64,000 bases of DNA, taken from positions 1-64,000 of the forward strand of contig NZ_JAHGAJ010000014.1 of assembly GCF_030248535.1 (NCBI RefSeq). Direction: 5' to 3'. Of the stretch, positions 1 through 7,558 are shown in pieces. Positions within the stretch are counted from its first letter, which is position 1, and every line of letters begins with the position of its first letter. A program made the translations under genes and the position numbers. The notes beneath the pieces are model-generated. The model ran no database searches. It was not told where the DNA came from and saw only the letters and a program-made list of their open reading frames with translations. The stretch comes from Vibrio sp. D404a. GTDB lineage: Bacteria > Pseudomonadota > Gammaproteobacteria > Enterobacterales > Vibrionaceae.

Positions 1-103
1 TTCTTAAGCCGAGGGTCACCTAGCCAACTGACGTTGTTAGTGAACCTTTATTGTTCACACAAAATATATAGCCAATCACCTTTATTGTGGTTGGTTTTTT
101 TTT
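1..103 (+). ncRNA. qrr: Qrr quorum-regulatory sRNA (5' end cut by window edge)
   Basis: This is a Hfq-dependent Qrr small RNA. The family base-pairs with luxR/hapR and aphA-type mRNAs and is transcribed when LuxO is phosphorylated at low cell density. Positions 19-42 hold the invariant Qrr pairing core, CTAGCCAACTGACGTTGTTA. A GTGAAC/GTTCAC hairpin follows (41-58), then a terminator stem with a T run at 95-103. The first stem-loop is incomplete because the window starts at TTCTTAAGCC; the other copy in this window has TGACCC before this point. The promoter lies outside the window. Bases 1-60 match the reverse complement of 7380-7439 at 59 of 60 positions. The family assignment comes from recalled Qrr sequence and structure. 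Confidence 0.93.
70..103 (+). terminator. Rho-independent terminator of the left qrr
   Basis: The stem CCAATCAC/GTGGTTGG (one G-T wobble) has a short loop and is followed by nine T residues. It forms the 3' hairpin of the Qrr RNA and faces the 3' end of the convergent XRE gene. Confidence 0.85.
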
Positions 104-161
104 GCCTAACGTTTCTGCATAACCACTTTGCAGTCGCGTTATCAGTTCGCCACACCTGTCA

Positions 162-1679
162 TCAGTTCTCCCCACATTTTGAGTAGCAACTTGGTTGTCG
201 TGGACACTCACCCCCACGGGAGCAAATAAGCCTAGCCTCTGTTTCGATCCCACGTTCAATCCAGTTAATGTTGAGTATCTTAGCTATGGTAGTAAGATCT
301 TTTTTGATGTTATGTGGAATGGCTACTGAGCCGCCGTTGTTAACGCATGAGGTTTTGAGCTGTTCTGCTATTTCTCTTGAATCACCACCCTGAGCATCAA
401 TCGCAGGGTTGAGATCGATACCTGCACACAATACGCGATTGTTACCCGCTGGATCCGTCATATTGATCGATTCACAGCAGTAGATTCTCGGTTCATCACC
501 AACATTCAGAATCGAAATCTGAGCTGAGCTGCCGTCTCTAGGCTCCGATAATCGACGAAATACCGCCCAATGCTGACAAGGGTCTGCTACGGTTCGCATG
601 TTGCCCCATGGAAGCGGGATCCCGTTGCCTCGATAAACCGCTTTGAGTTTGCCCGGACCGTAAGCATCAAAGTAGTGCCAGTGAGGGTAGGGCGATACTA
701 CCGTCATTCTTCGCATCGCAACAGAGGGGGAAACCCCCGCTCTTTGGTGAACGTCGATTTCGTAACCGGTTCTATCAAGTAGCTGTCTAAAGGGGACTTT
801 AGGGCAGAGTAGAGCTCCGGCGAAGAAACTCGATTCAAAATCTCGCCATGCTTGCAGAATATCTTGAGAGTTGAGCTGGGAAGACGTCTTGGATTGAGCA
901 TCATCCCAAGTGTTGTTGTTACCGACCGACAACACGCTTTTCAGCCCCTCTTTGCTGTGTAATACACAGTGACCGATATAGACCGACAGATCATATTTGA
1001 GGCGCGTTGGGTACTCTTTGAGGATCTCGTTGAGATAAATCGTCCCCGGCGGCTCAAAGAATGACGTCACCAACTGTTTGGCGTTGATGCCAAGTTCATC
1101 GACCACGTCTTGTGGCGTACGAGTCACCCAACGAATCTGTATGCCCAAGCTACGTGCAATGTCGATTAGGTCTTCAACGCTTAAATTGAGGCGTTTGAGA
1201 CCGACCTCTTCCGCTGCTCGCTCTAAGTCTGGGAAGTGGTTTTGGTTACTTTCTTGGTGTGCTCGAATCAGCAGGTGAGCAAATTGCCGTCCAGAAATGC
1301 CCGTTTGGGAGAGCATTTCTGGAATGGCAATCTGAAGGATGTCGTTTGAGAACAAGAAACTCGGCTCCAGTGCCATGCCACTGATGCCACCACGGTTCCC
1401 TTTATCCGGAGTGATCGCTTGCTGTTCTGGCTCATCATCCAAAAACCATGTGGGATTTTTCTGGAAAACTTGTGCAATCACTTCAAGCATATCGATGCTA
1501 GGGACGCGTTTTCCTCGCTCAATCATGGAAAGGTAAGAAACAGAAGGGGCGTACTCTGGATTGACACGAATACAACGCGCAGAGAGATCTTCCATCGTTA
1601 AATGGTTACGTTTCCGTAGGTTACGTATTTTTGTACCTAGGAAATGTGACTGACGAACTAAACTTTTTGACAAGGCCAT
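162..1679 (-). CDS. XRE-family regulator with DUF3612-type C-terminal region
   Basis: This is a cytoplasmic DNA-binding regulator of about 505 residues. Residues 12-75 form an XRE helix-turn-helix: a LGTKIRNLRKRN helix, then SYLSMIERGKRVPS as the recognition region. The long C-terminal part resembles the RamB/ScfR/PrpC-type regulators that control short-chain fatty acid, propionate and glyoxylate genes. It ends in a cysteine-rich tail, GGECPRQPSCYSKC, as is common in that group. I chose the ATG at 1679 because the family usually starts MALSKSLV; a GTG five codons upstream (1694) is the alternative. Neither has a clear ribosome site. Three phased TTGTAAAATT-like repeats overlap the start and suggest autoregulation. 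It is divergent from a malate synthase-like gene, which fits a role in acetate or glyoxylate metabolism (inference). Confidence 0.85.
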   Translation of the reverse strand: MALSKSLVRQSHFLGTKIRNLRKRNHLTMEDLSARCIRVNPEYAPSVSYLSMIERGKRVPSIDMLEVIAQVFQKNPTWFLDDEPEQQAITPDKGNRGGISGMALEPSFLFSNDILQIAIPEMLSQTGISGRQFAHLLIRAHQESNQNHFPDLERAAEEVGLKRLNLSVEDLIDIARSLGIQIRWVTRTPQDVVDELGINAKQLVTSFFEPPGTIYLNEILKEYPTRLKYDLSVYIGHCVLHSKEGLKSVLSVGNNNTWDDAQSKTSSQLNSQDILQAWRDFESSFFAGALLCPKVPFRQLLDRTGYEIDVHQRAGVSPSVAMRRMTVVSPYPHWHYFDAYGPGKLKAVYRGNGIPLPWGNMRTVADPCQHWAVFRRLSEPRDGSSAQISILNVGDEPRIYCCESINMTDPAGNNRVLCAGIDLNPAIDAQGGDSREIAEQLKTSCVNNGGSVAIPHNIKKDLTTIAKILNINWIERGIETEARLICSRGGECPRQPSCYSKCGEN

Positions 1680-1680
1680 A

Positions 1681-1719
1681 TTTGTAAAATTCACATTGTA
1701 AAATTTTTGTTGTGAAATT
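1681..1719. promoter_or_regulatory. Three 14-bp-phased direct repeats (candidate operator)
   Basis: TTGTAAAATT occurs at 1682-1691 and 1696-1705, and TTGTGAAATT at 1710-1719, spaced exactly 14 bp apart. The first copy reads TTTGTAAA, one base from the TTTGCAAA core known for RamB/ScfR-like regulators. A related copy in reverse orientation (AATTCACAAA) lies near 1753-1762. The array sits at the start of the XRE gene in the divergent intergenic region. Confidence 0.5.
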
Positions 1720-1865
1720 GTAGGTAAAAAAGCGCTAGTCTACAAACTAAGCAATTCACAAAATGACAAAGAAATTAAACGTTAGTTTGGAATAATTGCT
1801 CTAGGACACAATTTTGCTATGAAAACCGATGACTTTTCATCGTACTGGTCAAAGAGGGAAAGACT

Positions 1866-2459
1866 ATGAATATGCTGACATTCGATAAAACAGAAATCCA
1901 AAAACAATCTAAGCCATTTATCGCTGAAGCTGTCTTTGCCGTGGAGACAATTAGCGCGAACCAGCAGACGGAAAAGCAGATTAAAGCGAAGCAGTTACTT
2001 GATCGCTTGTTCCCGCTAGAGAATGGTTCACACCAAGACGTAACCAGTTACGTGATTGATTACCGACATATATTGGCATACTTCAAGGACGGTCAACACA
2101 GTGGATTGAAGCACCCAAAGCAGTTCGTGGCGTTTATGGGTGAGAAATGCGACCCAGATTCAATCTTGTTCCGTGACGGCAGTGGCAGTCACTTAGAGGT
2201 GATGTTTGGTTGTCATAAGGGAACGGGACGCGTTGAACTGGTAGAGATCGACGATATTCAGCTAGAAACTTGTACCACCTTTGGTCAGTCACCAATGGAA
2301 GCGACGCAAACTGAGCAACATGAGACCGCAGCAATGCGTCATTGGATCAGCTTGGTACAAGGCGATGAGAAGGGTAAGCCTAAGGCGTGCAGCGAAGACA
2401 AAGAGTTTCGTGCGAAAAGTGGTGAAGACTACTGCCTAAATTACTGTTATCACATTTAA
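1866..2459 (+). CDS. Stand-alone malate synthase G clasp-domain-like protein
   Basis: This 197-residue protein resembles only the N-terminal clasp (beta) domain of malate synthase G. Residues 45-110 align by eye with E. coli GlcB: LFPLENGSHQDV against LPLENGSYQDV, then HPKQFVAFMGEKCDPDSILF against [20 protein letters not shown], then SHLEVMF against LHIELQI. Further similarity runs to HWISLVQG against LLGLMQG. The GlcB signature ILDCEDSVAAVDAEDK that follows is degenerate here (QLETCTTFG). The TIM-barrel catalytic residues (Arg, Glu, Asp for Mg, catalytic Asp) are absent because the protein ends before that region. It therefore cannot be a malate synthase on its own. The ribosome site is GAGGGAAAG before the ATG. 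A small hairpin (1827-1842) lies in the leader. It is divergent from the DUF3612-type regulator. Function is unknown. Confidence 0.7.
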   Translation: MNMLTFDKTEIQKQSKPFIAEAVFAVETISANQQTEKQIKAKQLLDRLFPLENGSHQDVTSYVIDYRHILAYFKDGQHSGLKHPKQFVAFMGEKCDPDSILFRDGSGSHLEVMFGCHKGTGRVELVEIDDIQLETCTTFGQSPMEATQTEQHETAAMRHWISLVQGDEKGKPKACSEDKEFRAKSGEDYCLNYCYHI

Positions 2460-2522
2460 GGCGAGTACACCTTAACTACAAGGCTGTGATCACTAATAAC
2501 AACGTTGGACGGTATATAAACC

Positions 2523-2549
2523 AAAGCCCCACCTTCTTGGTGGGGCTTT
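2523..2549. terminator. Bidirectional terminator between convergent genes
   Basis: A perfect 11-bp stem, AAAGCCCCACC/GGTGGGGCTTT, has a TTCTT loop. It lies between the clasp-domain gene and the convergent GGDEF gene. Confidence 0.85.
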
Positions 2550-2626
2550 GTGATTTATAGTGCTTTGATGCCTTAATGCCCTAATGTTTTTATTTCTTGG
2601 GCTTAATCAATCATAACTAACGGTGA

Positions 2627-3643
2627 CTAAAGCGGCATAACTCGGTTTCTGCCAAGCGCTTTGGCTTCGTAAAGCAGTTTGTCGGCACGTTCGATAATTG
2701 ACTCAGCACTTTCCCCTTCTTGCAGTTCTGCAACGCCAAAAGAGGCTGTAATATTGCCAACCTGTTTGCCACTGCGACGATCTTTAATTGACAGTTTTTC
2801 CAGTGAGCGTCGGTTGGTATCTGCAATCTGACGAGCAATGCGCAGTGATTTGTTTGGAATGATCAGTGCGAACTCTTCACCACCAAATCGGTAGGCTGAA
2901 ATGCCATCACGGCAAGTCATCTTGAGCTTACGTGCAATGCCTTTTAAGACCGTATCACCAAACAGGTGACCATAGGTGTCGTTAAAGGTTTTGAAGTGGT
3001 CGATATCCAGTAACACTAAACACAGTGCTTGATTCGACTCGCACAGCATTGTGAGGTCTTTATTGAAAGAGCGGCGATTGTAAAGTGAGGTGAGGCTGTC
3101 GAAGAGCGCGTCTTTTTGCACTTCAACCAGCTGACTTTTCAGCTTGCTGATCTCAGAGGTTGCTGCATTCAGTTGAGAGTTCAGAAACTGAGTAGAGTGG
3201 CGGATGTTTTTTGATTCAGAAACGAGCTGACGCACAAGCGACATCACATCATCAATCGACATGCTGTTGTTGTCGACTTGAGATAAGTCTTCGAAGCTCT
3301 TGTCGATCATCTCAGAGAAAGCGGATGTGTCGGTTAGGGTGTCGGTCATCGAGCTTGAGACTTCAGAAACCAACAACTCTAGGTTTGCGCGTAAATCGTT
3401 AATGGTGGTTTCGGACTTACTTGCCACGTAGTCGTTGTATAACTGCTCACCAACCGCTGGTGGACAGATACCATAATGTTCTAGCACGCCATCCATGTCT
3501 TTATTCAATTGAGGTATGGCGTTGTCTACATAGGTGTACCACAAGGCGTAGTTCGCGGGAGTTGTGGACACTCTATTCTTCATCATAAGTGGCACCGCTT
3601 TCTTCAAATTGGCGGTGGATTTCTGAAATTCGTCTTTCTTCAT
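2627..3643 (-). CDS. GGDEF diguanylate cyclase
   Basis: The enzyme makes cyclic di-GMP from two GTP. The protein has 338 residues: an N-terminal all-helical, coiled-coil-rich region (1-165) without obvious membrane segments, so probably cytoplasmic, then a GGDEF domain. The domain shows FDSLTSLYNRR at its entry, the metal and substrate region LLDIDHFKTFND, and the active GGEEF loop (RFGGEEFALI). The allosteric I-site (RxxD five residues before GGEEF) is degenerate, reading RDGI, so product inhibition may be weak. The start at 3643 has only a weak ribosome site. It lies between two Qrr genes. A V. cholerae GGDEF gene is a known Qrr target, but whether this is its counterpart cannot be told from the sequence. 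Confidence 0.93.
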   Translation of the reverse strand: MKKDEFQKSTANLKKAVPLMMKNRVSTTPANYALWYTYVDNAIPQLNKDMDGVLEHYGICPPAVGEQLYNDYVASKSETTINDLRANLELLVSEVSSSMTDTLTDTSAFSEMIDKSFEDLSQVDNNSMSIDDVMSLVRQLVSESKNIRHSTQFLNSQLNAATSEISKLKSQLVEVQKDALFDSLTSLYNRRSFNKDLTMLCESNQALCLVLLDIDHFKTFNDTYGHLFGDTVLKGIARKLKMTCRDGISAYRFGGEEFALIIPNKSLRIARQIADTNRRSLEKLSIKDRRSGKQVGNITASFGVAELQEGESAESIIERADKLLYEAKALGRNRVMPL

Positions 3644-3893
3644 TATTTTACTTGTAGATATATAAACCAGCTAAATCTAACGTGAACTCAAGACTAGCGG
3701 ATTTTCGCTCTATTTGCTTTAAAAATTATACGATTAATGGATGAGGGCTATATAAATTACCTCATTTTCTTAGGGTTTTTGTGTTACTAAGTGTTTATTG
3801 GGCAACATATCACCAAACTGAGTGTCTGGAAGTATCACTGAAGTGAATGATAGGGGAGAGGGCGATGGATGGTTGTTTGAGGAGCAGAAACAA

Positions 3894-3920
3894 AAAAGCG
3901 CCGGTAAAAACCAGCGCTTT
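3894..3920 (-). terminator. Terminator of the cold-shock gene
   Basis: On the minus strand a stem AAAGCGCTGG/CCGGCGCTTT is followed by a T run, 24 bases past the stop of the csp gene. Confidence 0.85.
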
Positions 3921-3943
3921 AAAATCTTTTTAGCTAAAAGCTA

Positions 3944-4156
3944 TTATTGAGCAACAACGTTAGCTGCTTGTAGGCCTTTTTGACCGTTTTCAACTTCGAA
4001 AGAAACCTTTTGGCCTTCTTTCAGAGTTTTGAAGCCTTCAGAAACGATAGCACGGAAGTGAACGAATACGTCAGCACCGCCGTTATCTTGAGAAATGAAG
4101 CCGAAGCCTTTCTCTTCGTTAAACCATTTTACAGTACCAGTATTTGTGTTAGACAT
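3944..4156 (-). CDS. cspA: CspA-family cold-shock protein
   Basis: A 70-residue single cold-shock domain that binds single-stranded RNA and DNA and acts as an RNA chaperone. The two RNA-binding motifs are clear: KGFGFI (RNP1) and VFVHF (RNP2), after the usual [12 protein letters not shown] start. I chose the ATG at 4156 because AAGGGA lies 8 bases upstream; the in-frame ATG at 4174 would place the ribosome site inside the coding sequence. A long AT-rich leader lies upstream, as is typical of cold-induced csp mRNAs, with a palindrome at 4194-4207. The paralogue number is not certain. Confidence 0.93.
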   Translation of the reverse strand: MSNTNTGTVKWFNEEKGFGFISQDNGGADVFVHFRAIVSEGFKTLKEGQKVSFEVENGQKGLQAANVVAQ

Positions 4157-4468
4157 AATTTGTCCCTTATTCAAAAAATTACTAAATTGTTGATTGCATT
4201 AATGCAATGCGCTGATAATTGAATTATTTAATATTGCTAAGAAATAAGGAAAAACTACTTACAAAAACGGGTAACGATTTTACTTGTCAATTTTACTTTG
4301 GTTCTAACTTAAATAACTCCGGCTAACAGAGCGAGAGCATGTTAACACAGTCTGTATCTTTGTACACACATTCATTACGAATTTGGCGACTTTTTTGTGG
4401 CTTAGGGTAGAAAAAATAAGGGCTTGCTAATTTTTGACCCGTTAAGTTTTCACTCTAATCAACAAACA
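4157..4468. other. csp leader and promoter region, no gene
   Basis: This is an AT-rich non-coding stretch between cspA and codA. It holds the probable long 5' untranslated leader of the csp mRNA, including the perfect palindrome TTGCATTAATGCAA at 4194-4207, which can fold as a 5-bp stem with a TTAA loop. No other element was recognised. Confidence 0.5.
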
Positions 4469-4491
4469 AAAGGAAGCAAATTGCTTCCTTT
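4469..4491 (-). terminator. Terminator of codBA
   Basis: A near-palindromic stem, AAAGGAAGC/GCTTCCTTT, is followed on the minus strand by TTTTGTTTG. It lies 20 bases past the codA stop. Confidence 0.8.
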
Positions 4492-4510
4492 CATAATAGT
4501 GTAGTCGATA

Positions 4511-5788
4511 CTAACGCTTAAAGTTAATTGCTTCTGATTTATCAAGATTAATCTTGGTCTGCGCAAGCTGCGTCTCAGCGATCACTTTACCGTGACGTAC
4601 AGAGTACTGAACCGGTACTTGGCGACGCACCGCATCAAAGCCGTTTTCCGCAGGAAGAATCAATAAGCTGCCTGGCTTGCCCACTTCAATTCCAAAGTTG
4701 TCTTGGATGTTCAGCGTGCGCGCTGAGTTCTTGCTGATAAGGTCAAGCGATTGGTTAATTTGGTCATAACCCATCACCTGCGTTACATGCAGGCCCATGT
4801 GAAGCACTTGCAGCATGTTTGCTGTACCCAGTGGGTACCAAGGGTCAAAAACGTCATCATGACCGAAACAAACATTGATGTTTGACGCCAGCATCTCTTT
4901 CACTCGCGTTACGCCACGGCGTTTCGGGTAGTCGTCGAATCGGCCTTGTAGGTGAATATTCACTAGTGGGTTGGCAACGAAGTTGATGCCTGACATGCGC
5001 AGCAAACGGAACAGGCGTGATGCGTAAGCGCCATTGTAAGAGCCCATTGCCGTTGTGTGGCTTGCCGTTACCTTTTCGCCCATTTCAAATTTATGAGCAA
5101 GGGCGGCAAGTGTTTCAACAAAGCGAGACTGTTCATCATCAATCTCATCACAGTGAACATCGATCAGGCGGTCGTACTTGCGTGCAAGCTCAAACACATA
5201 GTGAAGAGACTCAACGCCGTATTCACGAGTGAATTCGAAGTGAGGGATAGCACCAATGACGTCTGCACCCAGTTTAACGGCTTCTTCAAGCAACTCTTTC
5301 CCGTTCGGGTAAGACAGAATGCCTTCTTGAGGGAATGCAACGATCTGGATATCGACCCACTCTTTCATCTCTTCACGAACCTCAACCATCGCTTTCAGTG
5401 CGATAAGTGTTGGGTCTGACACGTCAACGTGTGTACGAACGTGTTGTACACCGTTGGCGATTTGCCATTTTAGTGTCTGTTTTGCTCGTGATTTTACGTC
5501 TTCAATTGACAGTAACTCTTTGCGCTCGGCCCAGCGTTCGATACCCTCAAATAGCGTACCTGAGATGTTCCAATTCGGTTCACCGGCAGTCTGGGTTGTG
5601 TCTAGGTGGATGTGCGGTTCACAGAAAGGAGTAACCGCGATGCCGCCTTGCGCATCAAGAGTGTCACCTTGATGATCGAGCTGATCATCATTGTCTAGAA
5701 TGCGACTGAATTGACCATTTTCAATCAGGATTTGCTTTAGACCATCTTGGTCTTGAAGCTTCGCGTTCTTGATCAATAAGGTTGTCAT
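4511..5788 (-). CDS. codA: Cytosine deaminase
   Basis: Hydrolyses cytosine to uracil and ammonia in the cytoplasm, for pyrimidine salvage. It has 425 residues, close to the 427 of E. coli CodA, and is an amidohydrolase-fold metalloenzyme. Visible metal and substrate motifs are EPHIHLDTT near residue 60, HVDVSDPTL near 118, [11 protein letters not shown] near 215 and [10 protein letters not shown] near 312, where the Asp completes the active site. The start has AAGGAAACACT upstream. It is the second gene of codBA, only 9 bases after codB. Confidence 0.96.
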   Translation of the reverse strand: MTTLLIKNAKLQDQDGLKQILIENGQFSRILDNDDQLDHQGDTLDAQGGIAVTPFCEPHIHLDTTQTAGEPNWNISGTLFEGIERWAERKELLSIEDVKSRAKQTLKWQIANGVQHVRTHVDVSDPTLIALKAMVEVREEMKEWVDIQIVAFPQEGILSYPNGKELLEEAVKLGADVIGAIPHFEFTREYGVESLHYVFELARKYDRLIDVHCDEIDDEQSRFVETLAALAHKFEMGEKVTASHTTAMGSYNGAYASRLFRLLRMSGINFVANPLVNIHLQGRFDDYPKRRGVTRVKEMLASNINVCFGHDDVFDPWYPLGTANMLQVLHMGLHVTQVMGYDQINQSLDLISKNSARTLNIQDNFGIEVGKPGSLLILPAENGFDAVRRQVPVQYSVRHGKVIAETQLAQTKINLDKSEAINFKR

Positions 5789-5797
5789 AGTGTTTCC

Positions 5798-7036
5798 TTA
5801 AGCCGTCTGAGATTTCAGAGCGTTTTTATTCAAAAGAGGGTTTAGCACTAGGTAGCTGATAGCACCGCCTAACACAGCGTTGATAGGGACAACACCTGGT
5901 AGGAAGTGGCCTGCAGCAACACCGATAGCAACCGCGATAATGCCAGCCCAGTTCACGGTTTGGAACTCTGCTTTTGCAAAATCTTTGTAGCGTTTACGGT
6001 TAGCGAAGAAATCGGCGATGATTACGCCACCAATTGGTGGAATAGCCAGCGATAGGAAAGTCAACCAACCGACAAAGTTGTTGTATAGCCACAGCGCGAA
6101 AATCGTACCAACGATACCGTTAATAATAGACATCATCGTGCTTGAGCGACCAGTGATGTTCGACAGACCAAGACCTGATGCGTACAGCGCGTTTTCATTG
6201 GTCGTCCAAATGTTCAGACCTAACACGATAATAGCAGGGAGTAGTAGACCTTGAGCGATCATCACATCCGAGATATCTGATTGACCAGTCGCCGCTGCGC
6301 CAGCTGCGCCGAAGATGAACATGAGAGAGTTACCGATGAAGAAAGCCACCATGGTAACCAGTACCGCACTTGCAGGCTTTTTACCAAAACGGACGAAGTC
6401 AGCGGTCAGCGTACCTGCACTCACGAAAGAGCCGACAACCATTGCTAACGCCATAGAGAAGTCCATTGGTGTTTCTGGTTGAATAAGTTGAAGCTGTTCA
6501 AGGCCACCAACGCTGTCTACTGCTGTTAGTACAGAGTAACCACCCAGTACGGCAATCGCAGGAACCGCAATGGCAGACAGTACCATCAGCGCTTTGATAC
6601 CGAAGTAAACCGTTGCTGTCATCAGTAAGCCAGAAACTATAATTAGGGTATTTGTATCAATACCAGTCGCTTTCTGTACTGGAATCGCGAACATCGCAAC
6701 GCCAACACCGAACCAACCTACTTGAGTACCGCCAAGAAGAGCAGAAGGAAGCCAAGAGCCTTTCGTACCAAAAGAGAATCGAGCGAGAAGGTGAGTAGAG
6801 AGGCCAGTAGATGAGCCGATGTAGCCAAGAAAAGAAGTGTAAATACCAAGAATTAGGTTACCGATGAGAACGGCGAGGAAGAAATCATTGAAGGAGAGAC
6901 CAGTACCGAGTGAACCGCCTGTCCACATACTTGCAGAGAAGAAAGTCAAACCTAACATTACCATTGTTAATGAAGCGACTCCTTTCCTAGCCGATGTTGG
7001 AACCGGCCCTAGACTGTAGTTGTTATCCGCAGCCAT
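5798..7036 (-). CDS. codB: Cytosine permease
   Basis: Inner-membrane NCS1-family cytosine:cation symporter with about 12 transmembrane segments, supplying the cytosine used by CodA. The sequence follows E. coli CodB nearly throughout, including DNNYSLGPVP at the start, GLTFFSASMWTGGSLGTGLS, GGTQVGWFGVGVAMFAIPV and VLGLNIWTTNENALYASGLG. I chose the ATG at 7036 (MAADNNYS) because it matches the family start and has GGAGG 8 bases upstream; an upstream ATG at 7081 lacks this. CRP- and PurR-like sites lie upstream. Confidence 0.96.
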   Translation of the reverse strand: MAADNNYSLGPVPTSARKGVASLTMVMLGLTFFSASMWTGGSLGTGLSFNDFFLAVLIGNLILGIYTSFLGYIGSSTGLSTHLLARFSFGTKGSWLPSALLGGTQVGWFGVGVAMFAIPVQKATGIDTNTLIIVSGLLMTATVYFGIKALMVLSAIAVPAIAVLGGYSVLTAVDSVGGLEQLQLIQPETPMDFSMALAMVVGSFVSAGTLTADFVRFGKKPASAVLVTMVAFFIGNSLMFIFGAAGAAATGQSDISDVMIAQGLLLPAIIVLGLNIWTTNENALYASGLGLSNITGRSSTMMSIINGIVGTIFALWLYNNFVGWLTFLSLAIPPIGGVIIADFFANRKRYKDFAKAEFQTVNWAGIIAVAIGVAAGHFLPGVVPINAVLGGAISYLVLNPLLNKNALKSQTA

Positions 7037-7088
7037 TTTATACCTCCGCAATTGATGAATTAATGTAATTACGTTCACCATATTTCAG

Positions 7089-7100
7089 GTAAACGTGCGC
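7089..7100. promoter_or_regulatory. Weak PurR-like box upstream of codB
   Basis: GTAAACGTGCGC matches the PurR core GCAAACGTTTGC at 9 of 12 positions and lies about 55 bases upstream of the codB start. codBA is PurR-repressed in E. coli; the site here is a prediction. Confidence 0.3.
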
Positions 7101-7105
7101 ATTAT

Positions 7106-7121
7106 GGTGATATAAATCACA
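7106..7121. promoter_or_regulatory. CRP-like site upstream of codB
   Basis: GGTGATATAAATCACA matches TGTGA-N6-TCACA with a single mismatch. It lies about 70 bases upstream of codB, a plausible activator position if the promoter is just downstream. Confidence 0.55.
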
Positions 7122-7228
7122 TAGTCAATGTTATTTTTGTCATTAACTTGTCTAAAAGATGAGATAACTTTCTTATTTTTATATCAATCAATAAGTTACT
7201 TATATTCGTTTTTTTAATTTTTTAGATA

Positions 7229-7240
7229 GAAAACGTTTAC
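7229..7240. promoter_or_regulatory. PurR-like box, distal
   Basis: GAAAACGTTTAC keeps the central AAACGTTT and matches the PurR core at 10 of 12 positions. It lies about 190 bases upstream of codB, between codB and the complete qrr terminator, so it may act only as an auxiliary operator. Confidence 0.4.
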
Positions 7241-7337
7241 TAAACGGGGTTGTTACTTAGATAGGAAGGGTTTGGTTATGAAAGATGGTTATTATGTTGA
7301 TGAATAGCTGTCTGTAAATGGTTGCAGAACGATAGGT

Positions 7338-7371
7338 AAAAAAATAGCCAACCGCAAAGAGGCAGTTGGCT
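7338..7371 (-). terminator. Rho-independent terminator of the right qrr
   Basis: On the minus strand the stem AGCCAACTGCC/GCGGTTGGCT (imperfect next to the loop) is followed by ATTTTTTT. Its stem differs from the left Qrr terminator, although the upstream 60 bases are almost identical. Confidence 0.9.
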
Positions 7372-7445
7372 TATATATAGTGTGAACAATGAAGGTTCAC
7401 TAACAACGTCAGTTGGCTAGGTGACCCTCGGCTTAAGAAGGGTCA
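7338..7445 (-). ncRNA. qrr: Qrr quorum-regulatory sRNA, complete
   Basis: A complete 108-nt Qrr RNA. From 5' to 3' on the minus strand: stem-loop 1 (TGACCC...GGGTCA around TTCTTAAGCCGA, 7422-7445), the conserved pairing core CTAGCCAACTGACGTTGTTA, a GTGAAC/GTTCAC hairpin, an AT-rich link, and the terminator AGCCAACTGCC...GCGGTTGGCT with a T run. Qrr RNAs work with Hfq to repress luxR/hapR-type and activate aphA-type mRNAs at low cell density. A sigma-54 promoter lies with its -12 element 12 bases upstream, and LuxO-like boxes lie further up. The paralogue number (qrr2-5) cannot be assigned from sequence alone. Confidence 0.97.
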
Positions 7446-7455
7446 ATATTAGTAT

Positions 7456-7472
7456 TGCAGGTAGCGTGCCAA
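7456..7472 (-). promoter_or_regulatory. Sigma-54 promoter of qrr
   Basis: On the minus strand TTGGCACGCTACCTGCA has the -24 GG (complement of 7469-7470) and -12 GC (complement of 7457-7458) with correct spacing. It matches TGGCACG-N4-TTGC with one mismatch. The predicted transcript start, about 12 bases on, coincides with the TGACCC that begins the Qrr RNA. Confidence 0.9.
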
Positions 7473-7485
7473 CTTTTATTGACCA

Positions 7486-7521
7486 AAATACGCCTGTTTT
7501 ATATCAATTTGATGCGTATTT
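7486..7521. repeat. Inverted repeat between qrr promoter and LuxO boxes
   Basis: AAATACGC (7486-7493) and GCGTATTT (7514-7521) form 8-bp arms around 20 bases that contain a smaller ATCAA/TTGAT repeat. It sits between the sigma-54 promoter and the LuxO-like boxes. It could be a second regulator site or a bend; no family was recognised. Confidence 0.4.
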
Positions 7522-7532
7522 GACCGTTGTAT

Positions 7533-7558
7533 TCGCATTTTGCAATTTCGATTTGCAA
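7533..7558. promoter_or_regulatory. LuxO-like binding boxes upstream of qrr
   Basis: TCGCATTTTGCAA (7533-7545) matches the LuxO consensus TTGCA-N3-TGCAA except for one base. TTTCGATTTGCAA (7546-7558) follows directly and matches 8 of 10. They lie about 90-115 bases upstream of the transcript start, the usual enhancer range for a sigma-54 activator. Confidence 0.7.

Noticed and set aside
1..103. Tail of an rRNA operon
   Set aside because: I first considered this because the sequence is repeated at 7380-7439, but the pairing core and hairpin order match Qrr RNA.
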